DNA from: Verrucomicrobia bacterium UBA2970
GTDB taxonomy: Bacteria > Verrucomicrobiota > Verrucomicrobiia > Limisphaerales > AAA164-E04
Direction of reading: 5' to 3'
Assembly (NCBI GenBank): GCA_002348345.1
Contig: DEAY01000488.1
Coordinates: forward strand, 1 to 13,987
DNA: 13,987 nt
A program made the translations under genes and the position numbers. The first letter of the stretch is position 1; every line of letters begins with the position of its first letter. This document shows, in pieces, positions 6,089-13,987 of this stretch. Below the pieces are notes generated by a model. That model worked only from the letters and a program-made list of their open reading frames with translations. It did no database searches and was not told where the DNA came from.

Positions 6089-8248
6089 TTACCTCTGAAA
6101 CTGAAAGGTGAACAGATCGGCATGCTTCAACTGAAAACGAAGGCGGATCGGCATGCCGGCTAATGCGCTCACATCGGCACGGCCCTCCCAATGAACGAGG
6201 TGCTTGATCGAATCCATGGTAAACGCCTCGCAATCGGCCAGTCGATAACCTGGCAGCGGCTCACCATTCCAATCCTGCAACTCGACACGCACGCTGCCCC
6301 CCGGATCAACCTTGGCGTTGATCGCAAGCTGGTTGCCCTGGAACGAAATGGATCGGGTCCGCAACTCGCCTTCACGACCTACTCTGAGGGAAACAAATCC
6401 ATCCTTGCGATAGGTAAACCGCCGCAGGCGGCTGTCGGGGCCCGTGTAATAGGCTTCGGTGGCATAGACCGACATCTCGTCGGGCTGCTGCGGCAACGTG
6501 AGCAGGCCCCAAGCCATGTAGTTGCTCCGATTGCCGCTTCGGTCCTCGGGCGCCCACTCCGGGATGATGGCCTCGAACCAACGATGAAAGCTCCGACCTC
6601 CGTCTCGGCTGGTCATAAAGGTTGGCTCCACCCGCTGGCCTTCATCGGGCAAGTATCGGGTTGGAAAACCAAGCAAGAGATGCGGTGCCTCCGGATGCGG
6701 CAACACGGCATTGGTGTAGAGATGTTGAGAGGGGCCGCCATCGTAGGTGACCATTTCGGGTTTTGACCACTCGACGAAATCCTTCGAGGTCCCGGTCATG
6801 ATCGCTCGAATGCCTTCGTCAAAGGTGCGGTGGAATTCACGGTAGATGCCTGCGGCCGCGTCCCAGAAAGCCAGATTCTGAGAATCAAAGGCTCCGTCCG
6901 TGATCACTGGGTCTCTGCGAATCATCGACCAATGAATGCCGTCCGGGGACTGGAACACATAGAGCCCCTTTCGGGCTTTCGGGCGACCGCGCGAAAGCGC
7001 CTTATACCTCGCCTCCGGCGGACACGCGGGATTGGGGTCCTTGAAAACCGTAAAACAGTGGGTCCCGATCCCATCCCAGACAATGTTGTTGGCCTTGGAA
7101 CCATCAAATTCAACGAGTCCGAGGGACGGTTTCGTCCACTGGATGCCATCGGTGCTTTCCGCATAGCAGGTCACCTCGCGATGCCCCGCCTCTTTCGAGC
7201 CTTCGTCAAAGTGGGACCCGCGATAATACATGCGGTAGCGGTCGTCATCCTGGAAAATCGTGTAATAGGCGCTCGTATTCCCCTCCCAGGGCTGGTCGGT
7301 GACCAAGACGATCTCCTGCGGCTCGGGCCGATGGAGTTGCAGTTCGGCGCTGCCGCTCATCGTTTCAATGACATGGTCATCAACGAAGAGTTCCCGACGA
7401 TCAGCCAGAGCAATCGGCGTCCGCGTCCCGATCACGGCATAGGGATCCTCCACGCGGCTGCCAGGGTCCACATACTTTGACAGATCGCGCATCGCGATCA
7501 CCTGGCAGCCCTGACTCCTCAAATACCGCATGTGCCTGATGAAATTCTCCTCCGGAGTGCTGACCCACGGATGCTCGATCGCCGGCACCCCGTGGTAACA
7601 CAGGACCGCAATCTTGCCATCACGTGCCTGATTCACGGCCCATTTGAGATCCTCAAACCCCGATTGTGGCCCCGAATACCACGTGGTGGGAACCAGCAAG
7701 GGATGATCGACCTCCGGATCATAGGCCGGCCCCCGGCCCCCTTGACCGCCATCGCTGAACTCCGGCCTCACGCCACGGCGGGCAAACTGGAATCCATGCC
7801 GATCGATCACCTCGACCGCAGCCATCCCGTGGGAAAAGCCTGGGAAGCAAAACGTCGTTGGCTTGGGGATGCCGTATTCCGCACAGCGGCGGTCAATATG
7901 AGTCAGGGAGCGCTCCAAGTCTTCCCCGGAGAGGCTGGTGACGTTTCGGTGGCGTTGGGTGTGATTGCCGATCTCAAAGCCCATGTCGTGCAACTCCCGG
8001 ATCTCCTCCCAAGTCGTGTAATTGGTCTTGCTCTTGAGGAAACCCAGACCTTCGGTGACGTAGAAGGTCGCACCAAAACCCATCTCGGTCACAATCTCCG
8101 CCACAAAGAAGCGATCCGATTTGTTGGAGTCATCGAAGGTGAGAACAACGAGTTTGTCTGGAATCGGTAAAAGGGCCTTGGCCTGGATTTGACCATCCCC
8201 CGAAACCATTCCCGCCAATAAGAGAGCTGCCGACATCCACTTCATCAC
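6089..8248 (-). CDS. secreted polysaccharide deacetylase fused to GH32/GH43-like propeller domain
   Basis: A 719-residue two-part protein. Residues 1-~24 are a signal peptide. Residues ~31-260 form a NodB-type (CE4) deacetylase domain: LTFDD at 36-40 (catalytic Asp and metal Asp), HTQRH at 96-100 (metal-binding HxxxH), FPGFSHG at 135-141 in place of the usual R.P.G motif, and VLCYHGVP at 215-222 (final His motif). From ~280 a second domain begins with ALADRRELFVDDHVIE and continues with PWEGNTSAYYTIFQDDDRYR and CYAESTDGIQWTKPSLGL. Further on are FQSPDGIHWS and SRDGGRSFHRW, then a closing segment rich in beta strands (ISFQGNQLAINAKVDPGG, then VELQDWNGEPLPGYRLAD). This second part is a five-bladed GH32/43-like propeller family common in Planctomycetota and Verrucomicrobiota, whose activity is not established. 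The start is GTG at 8246-8248 or the adjacent ATG; AGGA lies a suitable distance upstream. Likely role: trimming acetylated or otherwise decorated polysaccharide outside the cytoplasm. Gene appears intact. Confidence 0.85.
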   Translation of the reverse strand: MMKWMSAALLLAGMVSGDGQIQAKALLPIPDKLVVLTFDDSNKSDRFFVAEIVTEMGFGATFYVTEGLGFLKSKTNYTTWEEIRELHDMGFEIGNHTQRHRNVTSLSGEDLERSLTHIDRRCAEYGIPKPTTFCFPGFSHGMAAVEVIDRHGFQFARRGVRPEFSDGGQGGRGPAYDPEVDHPLLVPTTWYSGPQSGFEDLKWAVNQARDGKIAVLCYHGVPAIEHPWVSTPEENFIRHMRYLRSQGCQVIAMRDLSKYVDPGSRVEDPYAVIGTRTPIALADRRELFVDDHVIETMSGSAELQLHRPEPQEIVLVTDQPWEGNTSAYYTIFQDDDRYRMYYRGSHFDEGSKEAGHREVTCYAESTDGIQWTKPSLGLVEFDGSKANNIVWDGIGTHCFTVFKDPNPACPPEARYKALSRGRPKARKGLYVFQSPDGIHWSMIRRDPVITDGAFDSQNLAFWDAAAGIYREFHRTFDEGIRAIMTGTSKDFVEWSKPEMVTYDGGPSQHLYTNAVLPHPEAPHLLLGFPTRYLPDEGQRVEPTFMTSRDGGRSFHRWFEAIIPEWAPEDRSGNRSNYMAWGLLTLPQQPDEMSVYATEAYYTGPDSRLRRFTYRKDGFVSLRVGREGELRTRSISFQGNQLAINAKVDPGGSVRVELQDWNGEPLPGYRLADCEAFTMDSIKHLVHWEGRADVSALAGMPIRLRFQLKHADLFTFQFQR

Positions 8249-8407
8249 GGTCGATCCTAGCGAATCGATTGCCCCTGGCGAGCCAGGACTGCATGCGAAT
8301 GCCCCCAGGAACTCCCAACCTCAAACCGGACCACCCGCTCCGAGCCGTCCAGCTCTCGACGCCCTTCGAGGAAAGCGTTCGGCAAAACTCTCCCAGATGG
8401 GAGCCGT

Positions 8408-8692
8408 CTATTCACGGGTCACCCTGGCCGCAGAGGCCGCCAAGCGCGCCTCATCGAGCCGGGAAGCTCTGTGCTCCCACCCGTCTTCAAAACAATCGGA
8501 GCATACATCGGGAGAGTGCTGAAAGCGTCCGCAGACCGGACAAACCCCTTCCCATTGCCGTTTCTCTTGAGGCGATCCGTGACCCTTGAGAAAAAGCCCC
8601 AGCCATTCATTCCACTTTTTCATGCTCAGGTGATAATCCCAGACGAATATGGCAAGTCGCCAACCGATCCGTGAAGGAATGGAAACATCCAT
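8408..8692 (-). CDS. small Cys-pair (zinc-ribbon-like) hypothetical protein
   Basis: A 94-residue reading frame, or 71 residues if translation begins at the internal ATG at 8621-8623 (MKKWNEWLGLF...). The core is CPVCGRFQHSPDVCSDCFED: two CxxC pairs 10 residues apart, as in zinc ribbons and rubredoxin-like knuckles, flanked by charged helical sequence. A GAGG four bases before the first ATG supports the longer form, while the Lys/Trp-rich start of the shorter form looks more natural. I do not recognise the family and no function is proposed; a regulatory or chaperone-like metal-binding role is only one possibility. It lies upstream of the deacetylase gene on the same strand (about 160 bases between, with nothing recognised) and is divergent from the prepilin gene at 8764. 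The paired Cys and the absence of a competing gene on the other strand argue that it is real. Confidence 0.6.
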   Translation of the reverse strand: MDVSIPSRIGWRLAIFVWDYHLSMKKWNEWLGLFLKGHGSPQEKRQWEGVCPVCGRFQHSPDVCSDCFEDGWEHRASRLDEARLAASAARVTRE

Positions 8693-8763
8693 CGTGCCTC
8701 ATGCAAAAACATCGCCGTTTTTTCCCTCGCCAAAACCCTCCGTGTCGCCAATAAAGACTGACC

Positions 8764-9591
8764 ATGACCTTGTTTAAGGATCGGTCCCATTCTCGAGGTG
8801 CATTCACGCTCATCGAGTTACTGGTCGTCATTGCGATCATCGCGATTCTCGCGGGAATGCTGCTTCCGGCATTAGGGAAGGCCAAGACGAAGGCCCAAGG
8901 CATCTTTTGCATGAACAATCAGCGTCAAATGACGCTGAGTTGGATCATGTATGCCGACGACAATAACGACCGGATTCCTCCGAACCACATCCGGGGCCCG
9001 AACCGCCATAGCACCTGGGTCCAAGGCTGGTTGGACAACGCATCGCCGGTCTCCGACAACACGAACACCATCTTCTTGATGCAGAGCCATCTATGGCCCT
9101 ATCTCAACTCAATCGGCGCCTGGCGATGCCCCGCCGACAAGAGCCTCTCCAAGCATCGGGGCCGTCTTATTCCCCGGGTTCGCAGTGTTTCTATGAACAA
9201 TTGGCTCAATCCCAATATGATCTGGCAAAACCAACGAAAATATAAAGCCTACCGAAAACTTGCCGACATGACCCGTCCGTCACCGACCGGAATCTGGGTG
9301 GTGCTTGATGAGCGTGAGGACCGGATCAACAACGGCTTCTTTGTGGTTGATATGGAAGGCTTCTCACCACGAAATCCATCTCGCTATGAAATGGTCGATA
9401 TGCCGGCCAGTTATCACAACGGGGCGGGCGGTGTGAGTTTTGCCGACGGGCATGCCGAGATTCACAAATGGCTGGATCCAAGAACCACCCCGCCCGTCAA
9501 GAAAGGCCGCAACCTTCCCCTCATTTCAGGATCGAGGAACAACGTCGACGTAGCCTGGCTTCAGGAGCGCAGCACCGGCCTCGTGCGCTGA
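8764..9591 (+). CDS. prepilin-like protein with type IV pilin N-terminus and H-X9-DG motif
   Basis: A 275-residue protein with a short 13-residue leader (MTLFKDRSHSRGA) followed by FTLIELLVVIAIIAILAGML, the prepilin peptidase site and hydrophobic helix. The residue before the cleavage point is Ala, not the usual Gly. Next comes FCMNNQRQMTLSWIMYADDN, then the globular domain with AWRCPADKS, and a C-terminal YHNGAGGVSFADGHAEIHKW that fits H-x9-DG exactly. It belongs to the same family as the protein encoded at 1285-2121, but the two are clearly different beyond the shared N-terminus and the CPADK and DGH motifs, so they are not a recent duplication. Function in these phyla is unknown; a pseudopilin or surface-fibre role is inferred from the N-terminus. 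No good Shine-Dalgarno sequence precedes the ATG. The following 260 bases (9592-9851) hold no gene or terminator that I can support. Confidence 0.88.
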   Translation: MTLFKDRSHSRGAFTLIELLVVIAIIAILAGMLLPALGKAKTKAQGIFCMNNQRQMTLSWIMYADDNNDRIPPNHIRGPNRHSTWVQGWLDNASPVSDNTNTIFLMQSHLWPYLNSIGAWRCPADKSLSKHRGRLIPRVRSVSMNNWLNPNMIWQNQRKYKAYRKLADMTRPSPTGIWVVLDEREDRINNGFFVVDMEGFSPRNPSRYEMVDMPASYHNGAGGVSFADGHAEIHKWLDPRTTPPVKKGRNLPLISGSRNNVDVAWLQERSTGLVR

Positions 9592-9851
9592 GCGGTCTTG
9601 TCGAGCCCACTCCCGATCCAGATCGTGGCGGATCTCTTCCGTTCCCCCTCCATCGTCAGTGATCGGGCGTCCAGCCGTAGGACCTTCCTTGTGGAACGAT
9701 CGCCCTCGAGGGATCCGTCTTCCTCCCGAATCACGGCATTCGTTTCCCCTGCCGGAGCCATCCTTCTTGAGTCAAGAGCAGGAGTTCACCAAGGCTTCCT
9801 CACTTGTCTTCCATTGGTCTTCCGCCTATTTTATTTTTTAAGCAGTTTCCA

Positions 9852-12800
9852 ATGAGATTACCGCCCAATCAGCCCCTCATCGACCAGAGGGTCAACCCAT
9901 CGGCCGTCGGATTGAGTCTCGCAATGCTGCTCTTCGCTCTTGTCCGTGTCGAGGCCGAGCCGGTCAACACCCCTCTTCCGTCATTTAACCCTGAACAAAT
10001 ACAGTTTTTTGAATCCCAAATCCGCCCGCTTCTTTCGGAATATTGCTGGGAATGTCATGGAGCCGAGCAGCAGAAGGGCGGATTAGTTCTGAGTCAACGA
10101 ATGTCGATCATCGCAGGAGGGGAATCAGGCCCGGCAGTTGTTCCTGGGGATCCTGAAAAGAGCCTCCTGATCGAAGGAATTCGCTACCGTAACGGCGATT
10201 TTCAGATGCCGCCCTCGAAAAAGTTGAAGGAGCGCGAAATCAAACTGTTCGAGCAATGGGTGCGAATGGGTGCCCCGTGGCCTGGAAGCGGGCCGAATCA
10301 ACGACTGAACCGCAACGCCATGGGGCAGGATTTCAAGATGACGGCTCAAGACCGGAATTACTGGGCCTTCAGGCCGGTCGTCCGCCCCCCCGTTCCCGAG
10401 TCCGAGCGAGCCGGTTTCCAATCCCCCATTGATCACTTCATTGACGAACCACTCGTCAAGAAACAGCTCAAGCCACTGCCTCGCGCCGACCGGCGGACGC
10501 TGATCCGCCGGGCTTATTTCGACCTTCTAGGGCTTCCCCCGAGCTTCGAGGAGATCGAGGCATTTGAGGAAGACTCCAGACCGGATGCATTCCGACGTCT
10601 TGTGGATCAACTCCTGGCAATGCCGCAATACGCGGAACGCTACGGACGCCACTGGTTGGATGTCGTTCGATTCGCCCAGACCAACGGCTATGAACGAGAC
10701 GACGAAAAGCCCCTGGCATGGCAATATCGAGACTATGTCATCGGAAGTTTCAACTCGGACAAACCCTACGACCAGTTTGTCCGGGAACAACTGGCCGGGG
10801 ACGAATTCGATCACCCCACCCGTGATTCGCTCATCGCGACAGGGTTCTTTCGACTCGGGGTCTGGGACGACGAACCCGACGACCGCCGCGCCGCTGAGTT
10901 CGACGGTCTCGACGATATGCTGAAGACAACCAGCGAGACATTTATGGGCCTGACCATTGGTTGCGCGCGATGTCATCACCACATGTTTGATCCGATTTCA
11001 CAGCAGGATTACTACGAGCTTCTGGCCTTTTTCCGGAACATCCGCTACTATGACCGACCCCGCTTGGCTCATGACTCCGCGACCTACCTTCCCCTCGCCG
11101 ACCCCAAAGAAGTTCATCGGTGGCGCTCTCAATTGGCCACGTTGGGAACAAAGGCCACTCAGGTTTATCAATCCTTGACCGAGGACCTTGAAGCGGCAAT
11201 CAAACGAAAGAAACGCTCCACGCTTACGGACGCTCAAAAAGTAGCGCTCTCCCTTCCTGATTCCGAGCGTACTGCCGAGCATATGAGTCTCGCCCGCGAG
11301 GCCGAAAAACGCCTTCAAGTCAAGCGGGAGGAGATCCTGGAAGCCCTTCCGGAAAAGGACCGGCATTCCATCGAGGCGGCCGAGCGAAAGCTCAAAGCGT
11401 TTGAATCAAATCCCCCCTGGGGCAAGGACTACGCCCTGGGCGTCCGAGAAAACGGCGCAACTCCTCCCACCACCCACGTGCTGATTCGCGGGAATGCCGG
11501 GCGCCCCGGCGAAGAAGTGGCTCCCCGGATTCCCGCCGTTCTCGAAACGACGGAAACCCAGACACCATCCATCCATCCGTTCGAGAACAGCTCGGGTCGA
11601 CGGCGGTTTCTCGCCGACTGGATGAGCTCCCGCCAACACCCCCTCACGGCTCGGGTGTTTGTCAACCGGATCTGGCAACACCACTTTGGCCGCGGCTTGG
11701 TCGCCACCCCCAATGACTTCGGCAAAGCGGGCGTTCCACCAACCCACCCTGAGCTACTCGATTGGCTTGCGAGGGAATTTATGGACCATCAGTGGTCGAT
11801 AAAACATCTTCATCGGATCATCATGCACTCTCAAGCCTATCAGCGCGCTTCGACCCCGGATGCCTTGAATGAGCGCATTGATCCAGGAAACCGGTTTCTT
11901 TGGCGTCAAAACCTCCGACGCCTCGAGGCCGAGGCAATCCGGGACGCCATCCTGTCGACATCGGGTCAACTGAACGAAACGATGGGCGGGCGCGGCTTCT
12001 TTCCCAATTTGAGCAGTGAAGTTGTGGCGGGCGGGTCCCGTCCGGGCCGGGGCTGGGGCTACTCTGAGGCAAGAGAGCGCAATCGTCGGAGTGTCTACAC
12101 CTTCATCAAACGAACAATGGGCGTCCCCCTGCTCGAGGTGTTCGATTACAACAACACCGAGGGCTCTCTGGGCACGCGAACCACCACGACGGTCGCGCCC
12201 CAAGCACTCACACTGCTCAACGATGAATTTGTGGCCGAACAGGCGGGACACCTCGCCAAAAGACTTGAAGCACGGCACGGATCGAACTTGTCCCAAATCG
12301 TTCAAACCGCCTATCGCCACACCCTGTCCCGCGATCCCACGCCCTCGGAGGAAAGCATCGCTCTGGCGTTCATCAGCGATCAGCTCACCAAGCAAACCGC
12401 GATCGGCGGCCGACTCACCTTTCGCCCAGAGGTTCCTCAGGCACTTGAGCGGGATTTTCTAAAAAGCCTGCCCGACCATCGGATTCTCGTGCCACCCAAC
12501 TCAGACTGGCAATCCTTTCGCGGCCGCTGGGGCAGTGAATATGAATCGATCCTCGTGGCCGATGCCTCGCATGGTGCCTTTACCCTTTGGAAACCCGCTT
12601 TATTTCGTGAGGCGACGGTGCACGGACGTTTGAAAACAGATGCTTCGACTCAACAAGTCGCTCTCCTCCTCCGAACACGGCCTTACCGCGATAGCCGGCT
12701 GGGGTATGAAGTCTGTCTCGACTTTGATTCTGGAGCGATCGTGATCCGGCGGAATCAGCCAGATCAAACCATTCTCAAGACCTTCCCCGCCACGCTTGAC

Positions 12801-13178
12801 CGAGGCACCTGGCTCTCTTTCAAAGTGGTTCTCACGGAGACGACGCTGACCATCTCGGGTGCCGGCCTTACCCGTCCGATCGTTGTGAGCGACCCCCAAC
12901 CGATCCCTCATAGCGGGTATTTCGGGATTCGGACCTTGGGAGGGAGCACCCACTTTGACCAACTGACGCTCCAAAGTGGGCTCTGGACGGCCGAGGTCAG
13001 CAATCGGATTTCCCCGGAGCAGAAGATCCCTCCCGTAGAGGAAGCCGACCTTGATCAACCCGCCTTCGATGAGCACTTCCTCATCCTAGAACCAGATCAT
13101 CATCGAGCGCGACAAGCCGCCCTCAGAGAGCTTTGCTCCATCCTCTTTAATCTCAACGAGTTTGCCTACATCGATTAG
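9852..13178 (+). CDS. PSD1-type cytochrome (PSCyt1-DUF1549-DUF1553) with inserted C-terminal domain
   Basis: A 1108-residue exported protein. The ATG at 9852 is preferred over a TTG at 9804 because it gives a normal signal anchor (hydrophobic LSLAMLLFALV, ending VEA). Domain order: PSCyt1 cytochrome (PF07635) with a CWECH haem site at residues 65-69 and a downstream FQMPPS that offers the Met ligand; DUF1549/PSCyt2 at ~190-400 with a second CxxCH (CARCH from 371, followed by HHMFDPIS); a charged helical linker at ~410-560; DUF1553/PSD1 from ~583 with HPLTARVFVNRIWQHHFGRG, HLHRIIMHSQAYQR, RRLEAEAIRDAIL and TVAPQALTLLNDEF. The family normally then runs straight to its end motif (here LCSILFNLNEFAYID), but an extra ~190-residue segment lies between (see findings). 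The partner is the DUF1501 gene 24 bases downstream. PSD1 proteins probably take part in periplasmic redox chemistry on complex substrates; the reaction is unproven. Reading frame is intact. Confidence 0.93.
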   Translation: MRLPPNQPLIDQRVNPSAVGLSLAMLLFALVRVEAEPVNTPLPSFNPEQIQFFESQIRPLLSEYCWECHGAEQQKGGLVLSQRMSIIAGGESGPAVVPGDPEKSLLIEGIRYRNGDFQMPPSKKLKEREIKLFEQWVRMGAPWPGSGPNQRLNRNAMGQDFKMTAQDRNYWAFRPVVRPPVPESERAGFQSPIDHFIDEPLVKKQLKPLPRADRRTLIRRAYFDLLGLPPSFEEIEAFEEDSRPDAFRRLVDQLLAMPQYAERYGRHWLDVVRFAQTNGYERDDEKPLAWQYRDYVIGSFNSDKPYDQFVREQLAGDEFDHPTRDSLIATGFFRLGVWDDEPDDRRAAEFDGLDDMLKTTSETFMGLTIGCARCHHHMFDPISQQDYYELLAFFRNIRYYDRPRLAHDSATYLPLADPKEVHRWRSQLATLGTKATQVYQSLTEDLEAAIKRKKRSTLTDAQKVALSLPDSERTAEHMSLAREAEKRLQVKREEILEALPEKDRHSIEAAERKLKAFESNPPWGKDYALGVRENGATPPTTHVLIRGNAGRPGEEVAPRIPAVLETTETQTPSIHPFENSSGRRRFLADWMSSRQHPLTARVFVNRIWQHHFGRGLVATPNDFGKAGVPPTHPELLDWLAREFMDHQWSIKHLHRIIMHSQAYQRASTPDALNERIDPGNRFLWRQNLRRLEAEAIRDAILSTSGQLNETMGGRGFFPNLSSEVVAGGSRPGRGWGYSEARERNRRSVYTFIKRTMGVPLLEVFDYNNTEGSLGTRTTTTVAPQALTLLNDEFVAEQAGHLAKRLEARHGSNLSQIVQTAYRHTLSRDPTPSEESIALAFISDQLTKQTAIGGRLTFRPEVPQALERDFLKSLPDHRILVPPNSDWQSFRGRWGSEYESILVADASHGAFTLWKPALFREATVHGRLKTDASTQQVALLLRTRPYRDSRLGYEVCLDFDSGAIVIRRNQPDQTILKTFPATLDRGTWLSFKVVLTETTLTISGAGLTRPIVVSDPQPIPHSGYFGIRTLGGSTHFDQLTLQSGLWTAEVSNRISPEQKIPPVEEADLDQPAFDEHFLILEPDHHRARQAALRELCSILFNLNEFAYID

Positions 13179-13202
13179 CCACACCGGTTCCCCTTTTGTC
13201 TT

Positions 13203-13987
13203 ATGAATCAGGAACTCATTCGTACGCTCAGTCGCCGCGAGTTTTTACGGCAATTCGGAACCAGCGTCGCCGGCACTGCGCTTTCAGGCATCTTTCTCGG
13301 CGACCGCGTCTTCGCCTCGGATGATGCCGCACGAAGCCCCCTCGCCCCATCACCGAGTCATTTTCCCACGAAGGCCAAAGCTTGCATCTACCTCTACATG
13401 TACGGGGGGCCCTCTCAAATGGATCTTTTCGACTACAAGCCGGTCCTTCAAAAATACCACGGGAAGACGGTGGATATGGAGATTAGACGGCGAGATTATC
13501 GTCCCTCCAAACTCCTCGGCTCAGAACGAACCTTTCGGCGTCGAGGCCAATCCGGGCTTTGGTGCTCCGACGCGTTTCCCCACATCGCACGACACATGGA
13601 TCAGTTGGCGGTGGTCAAGTCGCTCTACATGAATTCCTTTGCCCACGGATCCGCCAATCTCCAGATGAATTCCGGACGGACGCTTCAAGGCCACCCAGCA
13701 CTGGGGGCATGGATTGCCCAGGGCTTGGGCTCTCGCAATCCAAATCTTCCCGGCTTCGTCGTCATGCTCGATCCCCGAGGCGGGCCCATTCCCGGTGCTG
13801 CGAACTGGACCAGCGGATACATGCCGGCCGCTTATCAGGGAACGGTGCTGCGCTCGACGGGAAACCCGATCCTCAACCTGAATCCTTCCACGGGGCTCCC
13901 GCATTCCCTTCAGGGAATGAAAATCCAGACCATTAACGCGCTCAATCGACTCCATCGCCGGAACCGTGAAAGCTACTCGGAATTGAG
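13203..13987 (+). CDS. DUF1501 domain protein, Tat-exported, N-terminal part (3' end outside window)
   Basis: The frame is open from the ATG at 13203-13205 to the window edge (261 codons and two bases), with no stop. Residues 8-35 are a Tat signal: SRREFLRQFGTSVAGTALSG, with the twin arginine at residues 11-12. The mature part begins with HFPTKAKACIYLYMYGGPSQ and MDLFDYKP, the signature of DUF1501 (PF07394), an alkaline-phosphatase/sulfatase-superfamily fold. It continues with WCSDAFPHIARHMDQLAVVK and SLYMNSFAHGSANLQMNSG, then GHPALGAWIAQGLGS, and remains collinear with the family up to the edge. It follows the PSD1 cytochrome by 24 bases, the standard arrangement in Planctomycetota and Verrucomicrobiota, so the two are expected to be co-transcribed and to work in the same periplasmic process, one exported by Sec and the other by Tat. 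No ribosome site is visible, consistent with translational coupling or leaderless-like initiation. Activity unknown. Confidence 0.93.
   Translation, partial: MNQELIRTLSRREFLRQFGTSVAGTALSGIFLGDRVFASDDAARSPLAPSPSHFPTKAKACIYLYMYGGPSQMDLFDYKPVLQKYHGKTVDMEIRRRDYRPSKLLGSERTFRRRGQSGLWCSDAFPHIARHMDQLAVVKSLYMNSFAHGSANLQMNSGRTLQGHPALGAWIAQGLGSRNPNLPGFVVMLDPRGGPIPGAANWTSGYMPAAYQGTVLRSTGNPILNLNPSTGLPHSLQGMKIQTINALNRLHRRNRESYSEL

Noticed and set aside
6191..8170. Three plus-strand open frames of about 190-216 residues within the deacetylase-propeller gene
   Set aside because: They are shadows of a single intact 719-residue minus-strand gene with recognisable motifs.
11754..12395. A 213-residue minus-strand open frame inside the PSD1 cytochrome gene
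   Set aside because: It is antisense to the conserved DUF1553 domain and has no family resemblance.
13321..13632. Apparent frameshift in the DUF1501 gene suggested by an overlapping frame
   Set aside because: Translation from 13203 is uninterrupted and collinear with the family up to the window edge; the other frame is a shadow.

Overview
The window reads as a stretch of chromosome from a member of the Planctomycetota-Verrucomicrobiota group, most likely Verrucomicrobiota. Three features point there: a PSD1-type cytochrome (DUF1549/DUF1553) directly followed by a Tat-exported DUF1501 protein; two prepilin-like proteins with the LIELLVVIAIIAILA N-terminus that is greatly expanded in these phyla; and a set of exported carbohydrate-related enzymes. 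Clear Shine-Dalgarno sequences are rare throughout. The taxon call is an inference from gene families, not from a marker gene.

Layout. 1-287: C-terminal end of a class I SAM-dependent methyltransferase running in from the left. 344-1207 (-): secreted ThuA-like protein. 1285-2121 (-): prepilin-like H-X-DG protein. 2187-3308 (+): secreted galactose mutarotase, divergent from the prepilin gene and followed by a strong intrinsic terminator at 3405-3442. 3443-4504: about 1 kb with no intact gene. It holds a decayed BNR/sialidase-like gene on the plus strand, readable only across three single-base frameshifts, abutting a second, weaker coding remnant on the minus strand. 4505-5866 (+): sigma-54-dependent activator with a receiver-like domain that lacks the usual phosphoacceptor. 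6089-8248 (-): secreted fusion of a polysaccharide deacetylase domain with a GH32/GH43-like propeller domain. 8408-8692 (-): small Cys-pair (zinc-ribbon-like) protein. 8764-9591 (+): second prepilin-like protein. 9852-13178 (+): large exported cytochrome of the PSCyt1-DUF1549-DUF1553 type carrying an inserted beta-sandwich-like domain near its C-terminus. 13203-end (+): DUF1501 protein, cut by the window edge, only 24 bases after the cytochrome and surely co-transcribed with it.

How they fit together. Most products are predicted to be exported and to act on sugars or polysaccharides (ThuA, mutarotase, deacetylase-propeller, decayed BNR protein). The PSD1-DUF1501 pair is typically found among polysaccharide-degradation genes in these bacteria. 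The strands alternate, so apart from the last pair these are single-gene units and not one operon. I saw no tRNA, rRNA, CRISPR array, transposase or integrase. I did not find a convincing new defence or mobile system; the most unusual items are the domain insertion in the cytochrome, the deacetylase-propeller fusion and the rearranged pseudogene region.
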